A stretch of DNA of 33,793 bases from Oscillospiraceae bacterium (GCA_018110905.1 JAGBAZ010000022.1:1-33793), one strand, 5' to 3'; counted from the first letter of the stretch, positions 1-7,736 are shown. The notes: generated by a model not told the origin, from the sequence alone. Program-made: numbers and translations.

Positions 1-1
1 T

Positions 2-37
2 GACAAAAAAGCTTCCGGTCTTGACCTTAAAGCATAA
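2..37 (+). CDS. 3' end of an upstream coding region (partial)
   Basis: The first bases read in one frame as DKKASGLDLKA followed by TAA at 35-37, and a strong intrinsic terminator follows 13 nt later, as expected at a gene end. Only eleven residues are visible, so the product cannot be named and the reading frame itself is an inference. Confidence 0.35.
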   Translation, partial: DKKASGLDLKA

Positions 38-50
38 GGTACATAATTTA

Positions 51-81
51 AGCGGTGCTCAAAATGAGCACCGCTTTTTTT
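51..81 (+). terminator. Intrinsic terminator of the upstream gene
   Basis: An 11-bp perfect stem (AGCGGTGCTCA at 51-61 with TGAGCACCGCT at 65-75, AAA loop) is followed by six T. It separates the truncated upstream gene from the trp leader. Confidence 0.9.
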
Positions 82-104
82 AATAAAATATTTTAGCGAT
101 TTAC

Positions 105-133
105 TTGACAAAAGTATTTTTTGGTGGTATATA
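105..133 (+). promoter_or_regulatory. Sigma-A promoter of the T-box/trpB transcript
   Basis: TTGACA at 105-110, a 17-bp spacer and TATATA at 128-133. A TGG directly before the -10 box makes it an extended -10 promoter. Transcription would start near 140, just before T-box stem I. Confidence 0.75.
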
Positions 134-144
134 TATTTTATAAT

Positions 145-420
145 ATTAAAAACCAATGATTGAGAATAGTAACTTTCATGTCGGTTCAAAGAGAGCGGCA
201 GGCGGTGAGATTGCCGTAACTTTATTGAAAGCGAATGGACTCATGAGGGCAGAAGGAAAGCTTTTTTGGCAAGTAATGGCTGCCGGAACCGGACCGTTAT
301 CAAACCGGATGGATATGTTTGTATCCGATAAAGTGGGCTTTTGCCAATTCAGGTGGCACCGCAGAGATTTTGTTCAGTCTTTGTCCTGTTTAAAATAGGG
401 GACAAAGGCGTTTTTATTTT
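145..420 (+). promoter_or_regulatory. T-box leader (tRNA-Trp sensing) with terminator/antiterminator
   Basis: This untranslated leader carries the T-box signature AGGTGGCACCGCAG at 351-364. The signature is followed by an intrinsic terminator: GTCTTTGTCC at 377-386 pairs with GGACAAAGGC at 400-409, then a T-rich tract to 420. In the stem I region GAATGGAC places a TGG (Trp) specifier at 236-238, followed by a purine as usual. The antiterminator bulge reads UGGC, whose last base would pair with a G discriminator, as in bacterial tRNA-Trp. Known T-box behaviour predicts that uncharged tRNA-Trp stabilises the antiterminator and turns on trpB. The 80-codon frame open across 156-398 is incidental. 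Confidence 0.92.
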
Positions 421-433
421 TGGAGGCAATATT

Positions 434-460
434 ATGAAACGATGGCGAATTTTAAAATAA
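434..460 (+). CDS. Possible 8-codon leader peptide MKRWRILK with one Trp codon
   Basis: TGGAGG at 421-426 lies 7 nt before an ATG at 434. The frame reads MKRWRILK and stops with TAA at 458-460, 41 nt before trpB. It sits downstream of the T-box terminator, so it would be translated only on read-through transcripts. It contains a single TGG codon at position 4. The placement resembles dual T-box plus leader-peptide control, as in the Bacillus subtilis at operon, but there is no second strong terminator, only a weak 7-bp A+T hairpin (454-460 with 478-484). Translation is not demonstrated. Confidence 0.4.
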   Translation: MKRWRILK

Positions 461-501
461 TTTTTGATAAAACAAATTTATTTTGAAAGGAATTAATTAC
501 T

Positions 502-1737
502 ATGTATATGAGCTATAAAGATTTTGACCGTTATCTCAGAGATTACCCCAATAAAGAAGGATTTTTCGGAACTTTCGGCGGACAGTTTATTCCGGATGAA
601 CTTGTTCCCGCATTTAAAGAAATTGATAATGCTTATGAAACAATCTGTCACAGCGCTCAGTTTATCAACGAGCTTCGCAGAATAAGAAAAGAATTCCAGG
701 GAAGAGCCACCCCGGTTTATCATTGTGAAAGACTTTCCAATCATCTTGGTAAATGTCAGATTTATCTTAAGAGGGAAGACCTTAACCATACCGGTGCTCA
801 CAAACTTAACCACTGCATGGGAGAAGGACTTCTTGCAAAATATATGGGCAAGAAAAAACTTATAGCAGAAACCGGCGCCGGTCAGCATGGCGTTGCAATA
901 GCAACTGCTGCTGCTTATTTCGGTCTCGAGTGCGACGTTTATATGGGAGAAGTCGATATTGAAAAACAGGCTCCCAATGTCACCAGAATGAAGCTTCTCG
1001 GAGCTAACGTAATTCCTGTTACAAAAGGACTTAAAACCCTTAAAGAGGCTGTGGACGCCGCATTTGAAGCATATATGAACGAATATAAAGATGCTATTTA
1101 CTGCATCGGTTCGGTTGTCGGTCCTCATCCGTTCCCGAAAATGGTTCGTGATTTCCAGTCCATCGTAGGTATTGAAGCAAGGGAACAGTTCCTTGAAATG
1201 ACCGGAATTCTTCCGGATGCAGTAACGGCCTGTGTTGGCGGCGGTTCAAACTCTATTGGTATGTTTGTTCCGTTCCTTGGAGATCCGGTCGATATTTACG
1301 GCGTTGAACCTCTTGGAAGAGGATCTGCTGTGGGTGATCACGCTGCATCCATGGCATACGGAAAACCCGGTATTCTCCATGGTTTCAACAGTTATCTTCT
1401 CCAGGACGAAAACGGTGAACCAAGCCCGGTTTATTCCATTGCAAGCGGACTCGACTATCCTTCCGTTGGTCCCGAACATGCATTCCTTCGCGATGTTGGC
1501 CGTGTAAATTACGTTGCAATCAGTGACGAGGAAGCGATGGAAGCGTTCTATAAACTTTGCCGTTTTGAAGGTATTATTCCGGCGGTCGAAAGTTCTCATG
1601 CGGTTGCTTATGCAATGAAATATGCCAAGGAGCATGATACCGGTTCGATTCTTGTTTGTCTTTCCGGCCGCGGTGATAAAGATATGGACTTTGTTGTTGA
1701 ACAATATGGTCTTGGCGAAAGATTTTTTGAAAAATAA
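502..1737 (+). CDS. trpB: Tryptophan synthase beta chain (orphan TrpB)
   Basis: TrpB is a PLP enzyme that condenses indole with L-serine to give L-tryptophan in the cytoplasm. The 411-residue protein has the full signature: HTGAHK with the PLP lysine K101, the catalytic glutamate E123 in AETGAGQHG, the phosphate-binding GGGSN at 247-251, [10 protein letters not shown], and SGRGDKD at 388-394, whose serine contacts the pyridine ring. GAAAGG lies 11 nt before the ATG; the ATG two codons later is an alternative start. The usual HKINN/HKTNQ context reads HKLNH here. No trpA or other trp gene follows: the transcript ends at a terminator about 15 nt downstream. Control is by the Trp T-box upstream. 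Without a local TrpA the natural role may be indole salvage (inference); trpA could lie elsewhere. Confidence 0.96.
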   Translation: MYMSYKDFDRYLRDYPNKEGFFGTFGGQFIPDELVPAFKEIDNAYETICHSAQFINELRRIRKEFQGRATPVYHCERLSNHLGKCQIYLKREDLNHTGAHKLNHCMGEGLLAKYMGKKKLIAETGAGQHGVAIATAAAYFGLECDVYMGEVDIEKQAPNVTRMKLLGANVIPVTKGLKTLKEAVDAAFEAYMNEYKDAIYCIGSVVGPHPFPKMVRDFQSIVGIEAREQFLEMTGILPDAVTACVGGGSNSIGMFVPFLGDPVDIYGVEPLGRGSAVGDHAASMAYGKPGILHGFNSYLLQDENGEPSPVYSIASGLDYPSVGPEHAFLRDVGRVNYVAISDEEAMEAFYKLCRFEGIIPAVESSHAVAYAMKYAKEHDTGSILVCLSGRGDKDMDFVVEQYGLGERFFEK

Positions 1738-1750
1738 TATAAATAATAAA

Positions 1751-1776
1751 TAAAAGCCCGCAAATGCGGGCTTTTA
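1751..1776. terminator. Bidirectional terminator between trpB and the SDR gene
   Basis: Stem GCCCGCA at 1756-1762 with TGCGGGC at 1765-1771, flanked by A-run and T-run on either side, so it can stop both convergent transcripts. Confidence 0.85.
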
Positions 1777-1797
1777 TTTATGTAAAGTGTAATTGGT

Positions 1798-2598
1798 TTA
1801 CAGTTTATGTTTGTTTTGTGCGCTGGTATCATTCATGATTTTTGCAAATTTTGTATTGATAAAGCGGGGAGAAAGCCTTGTTAAAAAAGCCATTGCTTTA
1901 ACATTAAAACCATGATAATGCAAGGTTTTTTCTTTCATCATAGCTTTATATCCGGCTTTTGCCACATCGGAAGCTTTTGCTACGCCAAGATATCTGAATG
2001 CATTGGATTTTCCAAAATCAGAAACTTTTCCAAAATTACTTTCGGTAGGACCGGGACAAAGGCATGTTACTGAAACACCTTTTTCTCCGAATTCTTCAGC
2101 AAGAGCTTCCGAAATTGAAAGAACAAATGCTTTTGTAGCATAATAAACTGACATATAAGGTCCGGAGGAAAAAGCAGCAACGGAAGCTACGTTAAGAATT
2201 TTTCCGCTTCCCTGGTTGCACATAACACGTCCGAAATAATAGCATAATTCCATTAATGCAATAACATTCAGGTTAACCATTTTTTCGTGAGTATCAAAAT
2301 CCGCGTGTAGATATTTATGGTTATCGCCGAAACCTGCATTGTTTATAAGATAATCAACTTTTCTGCCATCTGATGTAATTTCATCAAACAATTCCTTTGC
2401 GGCGTTTGGAACAGATAAATCTTTTGCATAAAAACAATTGGAATTATTATATTTTTCAGTAAGATGTTTTTTGATATCTACAAGCTTTTCTTCATTTCTT
2501 GCAACAAGAATTACATTATCGCCTTTTTTTGCGAAAATTTTTGCAAATTCAAGTCCGATTCCGGAAGAAGCACCGGTTATAAGAACTGTTTTTGTCAT
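1798..2598 (-). CDS. Short-chain dehydrogenase/reductase (classical SDR, DltE/YqjQ-like)
   Basis: A 266-residue Rossmann-fold oxidoreductase that probably uses NADP(H) on an unknown carbonyl or alcohol substrate. Visible motifs are the nucleotide-binding TGASSGIG (9-16), an ARN basic patch after beta-2 that favours NADP, NNAG (86-89), and the catalytic S139, Y152 and K156 (YxxxK). The C-terminal PRFINTK region resembles the COG0300 group. Its ATG overlaps the stop of the upstream hydrolase gene by 4 nt (2595-2598), so the two are translationally coupled. Substrate cannot be deduced. Confidence 0.9.
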   Translation of the reverse strand: MTKTVLITGASSGIGLEFAKIFAKKGDNVILVARNEEKLVDIKKHLTEKYNNSNCFYAKDLSVPNAAKELFDEITSDGRKVDYLINNAGFGDNHKYLHADFDTHEKMVNLNVIALMELCYYFGRVMCNQGSGKILNVASVAAFSSGPYMSVYYATKAFVLSISEALAEEFGEKGVSVTCLCPGPTESNFGKVSDFGKSNAFRYLGVAKASDVAKAGYKAMMKEKTLHYHGFNVKAMAFLTRLSPRFINTKFAKIMNDTSAQNKHKL

Positions 2599-3305
2599 TT
2601 TTTATCCCCAATACAAACGCTTATGAATTTATCTATGATTTTTTTGTTATCTACAGCAATTTCGCGGTCGCGTTCCGGATGCCATTGAACGCCAAGGACA
2701 AATTTTTTATTTTTGTGATAAAATGCTTCAACAATTCCGTCTTCGGCAACGGCGCAGGAAGAAAAATCCGGAGCAATATTTTTTACCGCCTGGTGATGAT
2801 AGCTGTTTATAAGATGTTCGCCGAATCCGATTGCATCGGAAAGGGGAGAAGCTTTTTCAACCAAAATTTTGTGGAATGCAATTTCGGGCTTTGCAAGGCT
2901 GTGTGTAACGGAAATTCCGCGTTCGGAAGGAATATCCTGAATAAGGCTTCCGCCGCAAAAAACGTTAAGAGCCTGCATTCCGCGGCAAATTCCGAGAACC
3001 GGAATATCTGCTTCAAGGGCAAGACGAATTACCGCAGCTTCACATCTATCAAGGAATTCATTGATGCCAAGGCTTTTTCCGGAATTTGTTTCACCGTAAT
3101 ATTTTGGATCAATGTCGGTTCCGCCGGAAAGGATAAGGCCGTCGATTTCTTCCAAAGCTTCAAAAATAATTTTTGGGTCTTCGGAAAGAGGAAAGACAAA
3201 AGGAGTTCCGCCGGATTCAATTACAGCGTCCATATATAACTGGTCAAGAAATATTTGTTTTTTTTCTTCATCAAAAGAAGGCAAAATACCGATTATGGGT
3301 TTCAT
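2595..3305 (-). CDS. Class I glutamine amidotransferase-like gamma-glutamyl hydrolase (PuuD family, peptidase C26)
   Basis: A 236-residue protein of the family that hydrolyses gamma-glutamyl amides such as gamma-glutamyl-GABA. It shows SGGTDIDP (60-67), the nucleophile elbow GICRGMQ with C107, and QWHPE with H209 and E211 completing the Cys-His-Glu triad. AAGGAG precedes the ATG. It is first in an operon with the SDR gene. The family also contains enzymes of unrelated amide metabolism, so polyamine catabolism is only a possibility, although a polyamine importer lies later in the window. Confidence 0.88.
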   Translation of the reverse strand: MKPIIGILPSFDEEKKQIFLDQLYMDAVIESGGTPFVFPLSEDPKIIFEALEEIDGLILSGGTDIDPKYYGETNSGKSLGINEFLDRCEAAVIRLALEADIPVLGICRGMQALNVFCGGSLIQDIPSERGISVTHSLAKPEIAFHKILVEKASPLSDAIGFGEHLINSYHHQAVKNIAPDFSSCAVAEDGIVEAFYHKNKKFVLGVQWHPERDREIAVDNKKIIDKFISVCIGDKK

Positions 3306-3334
3306 TAAAAATCTCCTTAAATTTTAATAATATT

Positions 3335-3363
3335 ATTATATAATTTTAAAATATTTTTTGCAA
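3335..3363 (-). promoter_or_regulatory. Promoter of the puuD-like/SDR operon
   Basis: Read on the minus strand: TTGCAA (3358-3363), 17-bp spacer, TATAAT (3335-3340). The -35 hexamer is palindromic and is shared with the divergent promoter. Confidence 0.75.
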
Positions 3364-3386
3364 TGTATGTTGTTTAGTGCTACAAT
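3358..3386 (+). promoter_or_regulatory. Promoter of the EIIC-like gene
   Basis: TTGCAA (3358-3363), 17-bp spacer, TACAAT (3381-3386) with a TGC extended -10 element. It uses the same -35 bases as the opposite-strand promoter. Confidence 0.7.
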
Positions 3387-3415
3387 AAAATTACAAATTT
3401 TTTCTATGGAGATGA

Positions 3416-4492
3416 ATGGTTTTGGAAAAGATTAAAAAATATGCCAAAAAATATTTCATTGATGCAATGTCTGCAATGGCTCTCGGACTTTTTGCATCGC
3501 TCCTTATCGGAACGATTTTTGGAACAATCGGAACATATCTTGGGCCGGATTATATTTCAAACGAAATGATTAACAGAATCGGCAGTTTTTTTGCCGAAAT
3601 GAAAACTTTTGCCCAGGGTGCTTCCGGAATGGCGATAGGTGTTGCAATTGCATATTCTCTCAAAGCAGACCCGCTTGTTATGTTTTCCTGCGCAGCGGTC
3701 GGAAGTCTTTCTTATTCTCTCGGCGCAACAATTCTTCTTGAAAACGGCGAAACGATCGCCTATACGGCAGGACCCGCAGGAGCTTACGTTGCGGCAATTG
3801 TTGCGGTTGAAATCGGAATGCTTGTATCAAAGAAAACAAAAGTTGATATTCTTGTTACACCAACGGTAACAATTGTAGCCGGATATGCAATTTCTAAATT
3901 AATTTGTCCTGCGATTGCATACATTATGTACTGGCTTGGAGATTTTATAAACACTGCAACAGAAATGCAGCCGCTTCTTATGGGAATCGTAATATCCGTT
4001 GTTGTTGGAATGATTCTTACCCTTCCTATTTCTTCCGCCGCAATCTGCGCAATGATAGGTATAAGCGGGATTGCCGGAGGTGCAGCAACAGCGGGTTGCT
4101 GTGCTCAGATGATAGGATTTGCAGTTATTAGTTTTGCGGATAACGGTTGGGGAGGATTTTTTGCCCAGGGGCTTGGAACTTCAATGCTTCAGATGAGCAA
4201 TATTATAAAGAAACCGACAATATGGATTCCGCCGACGATTGCTTCTGCAATAACAGGTCCTGTAAGCACGCTTTTGTTTAAGCTTGAATGTACCGGAGTT
4301 TCCGCTGGAATGGGAACCTGCGGTCTTGTAGGTCCTCTTGGTGTTATTACAGATATGAACGGCGGGGCAAACATGTGGTTTGGACTTTTAATGGTTTGTT
4401 TTGTTCTTCCTGCTGTGCTCTCTTATATTTTTTATTTTATAATGAAAAAAATGGGATTTATTAAAGCAGGAGATATGAAACTTCAAAGCTGA
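3416..4492 (+). CDS. PTS EIIC-like membrane transporter (PTS_EIIC_2 family), stand-alone
   Basis: A 358-residue polytopic membrane protein with about nine hydrophobic segments and Gly/Ala-rich conserved stretches (GIAGGAATAGC, GTSMLQMSN, TGPVSTLLFKLE) typical of the PTS_EIIC_2 group annotated as sugar-PTS subunit IIC. No EIIA, EIIB or HPr gene is nearby, so a phosphotransferase role is not shown; a secondary carrier is equally possible. The Shine-Dalgarno GGAGA ends only a few nt before the ATG at 3416. The in-frame TTG at 3422 has better spacing and may be the true start. Transcribed alone, closed by a terminator. Confidence 0.75.
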   Translation: MVLEKIKKYAKKYFIDAMSAMALGLFASLLIGTIFGTIGTYLGPDYISNEMINRIGSFFAEMKTFAQGASGMAIGVAIAYSLKADPLVMFSCAAVGSLSYSLGATILLENGETIAYTAGPAGAYVAAIVAVEIGMLVSKKTKVDILVTPTVTIVAGYAISKLICPAIAYIMYWLGDFINTATEMQPLLMGIVISVVVGMILTLPISSAAICAMIGISGIAGGAATAGCCAQMIGFAVISFADNGWGGFFAQGLGTSMLQMSNIIKKPTIWIPPTIASAITGPVSTLLFKLECTGVSAGMGTCGLVGPLGVITDMNGGANMWFGLLMVCFVLPAVLSYIFYFIMKKMGFIKAGDMKLQS

Positions 4493-4500
4493 TAGGATAA

Positions 4501-4537
4501 AAAAGCCCGTGCTCATTTGAGCACGGGCTTTTTTATT
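4501..4537. terminator. Strong bidirectional terminator between the EIIC-like gene and yitT
   Basis: Stem GCCCGTGCTCA (4505-4515) with TGAGCACGGGC (4518-4528), preceded by an A-run and followed by TTTTTTATTTT. It serves both convergent genes. Confidence 0.9.
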
Positions 4538-4544
4538 TTATAAG

Positions 4545-5432
4545 TTACATATCTTCAGGACGTTTTTTGTATTTTCTTGCAGTGGAAAAACCTCTTCCGC
4601 GGACTTCGGAAACATGGCTTATTATGATAAAACATTTAGGGTCAATGCCGTGTGCAAGACGTTCAACCCTGGCAATTTCGCGATTGGAAACAATGGACAT
4701 GACCACTTCGGTTTCGTAATGTTTATAACCGGTTTCGGCATGAAGAAGGGTTACGCCGCGGTCGATCTGGGTGAGAATTGCATCAGTGATTTCATGTGCT
4801 TTTCTTGTAACAATTTTGATTTCTGTTCTGGATTTTCCAAGAATAAGGGTTTTGTCAAGGAAAAAGGTATATACAAAAGTGAAGATTATGCCATAAAGGA
4901 TAAGATCCATTGGTTTGAACATTGCAAGAAGTATTACAACAATAAAATCCAATGCATACAGGCTTGTTGAAACCGGAATATGGAAAAGTTTATTGAGAAC
5001 AAGGGGAGGAATATCCATTCCGCCTGTGGATGCACCGGATCTTATTACAAGACCAAGGGCAAATCCTATACCAACACCACCGAGAATTGAACAAAGAAAT
5101 ACATCGTCAGTAAAATAATAATCGCCGAAGATACGGTTGGAGATTTCAAGAAAAATAGGGTAGCAGAAAGAACTTAATATTGTTGTCATTGCAAATGCTT
5201 TTCCGAGAATAAAAAAACCGATGCAAAGCATAACTATATTGAAAACAAGGACAAAAACCGAAATGGGAATATGGAAAAAATATTCAACGATAAGTGCAAT
5301 ACCCGTTGTTCCGCCCAAAGCTATTCCGGAAGGAAGAACAAAAAGCTTGATCGTAAGTGCATAGATTATGTTTCCAAAAATAATACAGAAAAAAGGAAAC
5401 AGCTTTTTCAATTTATTTTTTAAAATATCCAT
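4545..5432 (-). CDS. YitT family membrane protein (DUF161 plus DUF2179)
   Basis: A roughly 295-residue inner-membrane protein with five to six hydrophobic helices in the first 190 residues (including LPSGIALGGTTGIAL and SGASTGGMDI) and a soluble C-terminal DUF2179-like domain of about 90 residues (ITDAILTQIDRGVTLL). The molecular function of YitT proteins is not established. I chose the ATG at 5432 because AAAGGA lies 8 nt upstream of it on the minus strand; the earlier in-frame ATG at 5456 has no ribosome site. A promoter and terminator-like hairpin in its short leader suggest attenuation. Confidence 0.85.
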   Translation of the reverse strand: MDILKNKLKKLFPFFCIIFGNIIYALTIKLFVLPSGIALGGTTGIALIVEYFFHIPISVFVLVFNIVMLCIGFFILGKAFAMTTILSSFCYPIFLEISNRIFGDYYFTDDVFLCSILGGVGIGFALGLVIRSGASTGGMDIPPLVLNKLFHIPVSTSLYALDFIVVILLAMFKPMDLILYGIIFTFVYTFFLDKTLILGKSRTEIKIVTRKAHEITDAILTQIDRGVTLLHAETGYKHYETEVVMSIVSNREIARVERLAHGIDPKCFIIISHVSEVRGRGFSTARKYKKRPEDM

Positions 5433-5458
5433 TTCAAAAGTCCTTTCGAAAAACATAA

Positions 5459-5497
5459 TAAAAAAACGTTTGCCAAGAATTTTTCCCTGACAAACGT
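5459..5497 (-). terminator. Terminator hairpin in the yitT leader (possible attenuator)
   Basis: On the minus strand a 12-bp stem with two G-U pairs (5466-5477 with 5486-5497) is followed by seven T. It lies between the yitT promoter and its ribosome site, so it must be read through for expression. It could also end the EFR1 transcript. Confidence 0.75.
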
Positions 5498-5526
5498 GGA
5501 TCGAGGCAATGCCTAATACGGGGTAT

Positions 5527-5556
5527 ATTATATAGGTAACGATACAGAATTGTCAA
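5527..5556 (-). promoter_or_regulatory. Promoter of yitT
   Basis: Minus strand TTGACA (5551-5556), 18-bp spacer, TATAAT (5527-5532). Both hexamers are consensus. Confidence 0.8.
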
Positions 5557-5561
5557 GTAAT

Positions 5562-6242
5562 TTATAAATATAATTTAACTTCATTTTTTCTTTTAGCTGT
5601 AAGATAAACCTTCATAAACCACAGAGTTTTAAATTCCAATGCTTTTTGAGGACATTCTGTAACACAGCGAAGACATCTTATACAGTTTTTATTGGTATAT
5701 CCGTTTTTTATCGCGCCCATAGAGCAATTGGTTTCACATATACCGCAATTGTTGCAAAAATCATTTCGCGTTATCTTAACGCCAATTCTGGTTCTTTTGG
5801 CAGGAATTAAGTCCGCATAAAAATCCTTATGAGAAGGTTCACAAAAAGCTTTATGCGGATTTTTAATACGTTCAACAAATTTAACTACCGATGAAAATTC
5901 AAAATCATCCGGTTCGGAAAGAAAGCTGTGGCCGCACGGAACACAGATTCCGCCGATAAATTCAGAACCTGAAAGCTCAGCAGCTTCTTCAATAACGTTT
6001 CCGTAAGATTTCCTTCCGTAAGTTGCTGCAAAAGCAATTTTATCCGTATTTAATTTTTCAATAAAAGTAACAACCGGATCGGGAATGTTCTGGCAATAAA
6101 CAGGAAATACAATAACAGAAGTATTTGCTGAAAAATTTTTTGTTTTTGTAAGATCTTCCGGTTCGATTTTAAGTTCTTTGCCGAGAAATTCAGCAAATCT
6201 TTTGCTTTTTCCGCTTCCGGAAAAATAAAAGAGCCGGTTCAT
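5562..6242 (-). CDS. EFR1 family flavodoxin-ferredoxin fusion (electron carrier)
   Basis: A 226-residue cytoplasmic redox protein. The N-terminal flavodoxin-like domain opens with FYFSGSGKS (5-13), an FMN-phosphate loop related to the usual YFSGTGNS. The C-terminus has two [4Fe-4S] motifs: C163, C166, C169, C173 and C187, C190, C193, C197 (the latter ending in CP). This order matches EFR1 proteins, which are predicted to shuttle low-potential electrons. It overlaps the upstream PP-loop gene by 4 nt, so the two are coupled and it probably feeds electrons to that enzyme (inference). It ends in a basic tail. Confidence 0.85.
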   Translation of the reverse strand: MNRLFYFSGSGKSKRFAEFLGKELKIEPEDLTKTKNFSANTSVIVFPVYCQNIPDPVVTFIEKLNTDKIAFAATYGRKSYGNVIEEAAELSGSEFIGGICVPCGHSFLSEPDDFEFSSVVKFVERIKNPHKAFCEPSHKDFYADLIPAKRTRIGVKITRNDFCNNCGICETNCSMGAIKNGYTNKNCIRCLRCVTECPQKALEFKTLWFMKVYLTAKRKNEVKLYL

Positions 6243-7642
6243 TTTTTATCCTCCAGATAATCACACATTAAAGAACATTCGGGCAGCTCTTCCAGAGAAA
6301 AACCAAGGCAATGTTCCATTTCGTACATTATTGCTTCTTTTGAATTAAGGGTATTCTGGCTTGCAAGAGAAATTTCAAGAGCACTGAAAGGAATCATTTT
6401 GCTCTTGCAGTTATAAAAACGTATAAACTGGGATCGGTCCTTGCATCTTTCAATTTTACAGCTTGTGTGCAAAGCTTTTTTGTCTTCAGAAGGCGGAATC
6501 CATCCGCATTCTTCAATCAAAATGTTTTTGACATTCTTCCAATCATATTTTCCGCCGCAGATTTCGTTAAAATCCAGATGTACAAAAGCCGGAATGTTTC
6601 CGCTTCTGGAAGAAACACGGATAGCGTTTTTGAATGGCGGTATAAGCTCCGGAACTTCACCGATGGCTTTTACTATATTGGAAACAAGCGGATTTGAATA
6701 TCCGAAAAAATCCATAATTTTGCTGTCATTTCTTGACAGCTGTTTCATTGTCATAAGAGTTTGCAGCTGACCGGGCTTAAAAGGGGGATGAAAAGTTACG
6801 ACCCTTCCGAAATTAACCAAGGCATTAAGCCATTTGTTTTTATCCAGATTATAAACAAACTTCGGCGACATGTGATTATAATAAAGTCCAAGCATCTGGA
6901 CAGGCTCGTTTCCTGCCATAAAATAGGGAATTTTATTTGCAACAAGTTCCGGATAAAAAATAATATAGGCAAGGGAAGGGCAGGCACATGTGTTTTCGCT
7001 TAATTCATAAAGTTTTTTATAAATTTTTCTAAGATCATTATCATTGATTTTTCTTGTGATGAATTCAACATTTGAAAAGTGTTTTTTTGCATTTTCAATA
7101 CTTTGCTTTGCGGATTCCGAGATAAAAGGTATTTCCCAGGTAAGGGCAAGAACACGAAGTTTTTTAACTTTTGCAAGATAATAGAGCAAAAAAGTTGAAT
7201 CCTTGCCGCCGGTATAGAAAAGAGCTATATCAAAACGGGATTTTTCTGAATGTGGAATATCATAAACAAGAGGAACTACGCTTTTTAAATGTTTTGTTTC
7301 TTCTTTTGTATGACACATCGGACAAAGACCGTTTTTATCAAATTCCAGTCCGGGAATAATAAAATCGTTTGCACAGCAATTTTTGCAAAATCTTGCTTCG
7401 CTTAAAGAAACCGGGATCTTTTTCAGTTTATCTTCCTTGACTATTTGATTGCCGATAAATCGTTTCAGAATATTAAGTTCGGATTTATTGAGTTCACAGG
7501 GAAGGGCAGAGATGATTTTTCTTTCAGATAAAGAAAGTTTGATGGTGTTTTTAAAAAGGTTGTTTTCGTTTCTTAAACCGTAATAATAAAGATTTTTGCC
7601 TTCAAGTTTCCATCGATTTTGAAGATAATATATTTCCGACAA
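6239..7642 (-). CDS. PP-loop ATP-pyrophosphatase with Cys knuckle, N-acetyl sugar amidotransferase-like or thiolase-like, unknown substrate
   Basis: A 467-residue protein of the adenine nucleotide alpha-hydrolase superfamily. Residues 143-149 read YTGGKDS, a PP-loop that adenylates a substrate before nucleophile attack. Ahead of it, C86, C89, C107 and C110 form a zinc-ribbon-like knuckle (CKNC...CPMC) as in the WbpG/PseA sugar amidotransferases. Further cysteines C219/C221, C395, C400, C412, C456 and C460 could bind an Fe-S cluster or carry sulfur. The start is TTG at 7642, with GGAGGTGA about 7 nt upstream. Partnership with EFR1 suggests a reductive or sulfur-transfer step on a tRNA, sugar or metabolite. 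I do not recognise a named orthologue. Confidence 0.75.
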   Translation of the reverse strand: MSEIYYLQNRWKLEGKNLYYYGLRNENNLFKNTIKLSLSERKIISALPCELNKSELNILKRFIGNQIVKEDKLKKIPVSLSEARFCKNCCANDFIIPGLEFDKNGLCPMCHTKEETKHLKSVVPLVYDIPHSEKSRFDIALFYTGGKDSTFLLYYLAKVKKLRVLALTWEIPFISESAKQSIENAKKHFSNVEFITRKINDNDLRKIYKKLYELSENTCACPSLAYIIFYPELVANKIPYFMAGNEPVQMLGLYYNHMSPKFVYNLDKNKWLNALVNFGRVVTFHPPFKPGQLQTLMTMKQLSRNDSKIMDFFGYSNPLVSNIVKAIGEVPELIPPFKNAIRVSSRSGNIPAFVHLDFNEICGGKYDWKNVKNILIEECGWIPPSEDKKALHTSCKIERCKDRSQFIRFYNCKSKMIPFSALEISLASQNTLNSKEAIMYEMEHCLGFSLEELPECSLMCDYLEDKK

Positions 7643-7673
7643 AAAATCACCTCCAAATAGTTTATATATCTAT

Positions 7674-7702
7674 AATATACTGTTTTTTGATTTCCTTTTC
7701 AA
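7674..7702 (-). promoter_or_regulatory. Promoter of the PP-loop/EFR1 operon
   Basis: Minus strand TTGAAA (7697-7702), 17-bp spacer, TATATT (7674-7679). Confidence 0.65.
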
Positions 7703-7736
7703 TGATTTAATTATAAATATAATTATTTGGTATAAC

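Noticed and set aside
156..398. 80-codon open frame upstream of trpB
   Set aside because: It lies across the T-box leader, including specifier, T-box sequence and terminator; the peptide has no family-like features and no ribosome site.
4501..4537. Shared core GTGCTCA/TGAGCAC in the terminators at 51-81 and 4501-4537 as a dispersed repeat
   Set aside because: Only two copies with different outer stems and no conserved flank; best explained as independent terminators.
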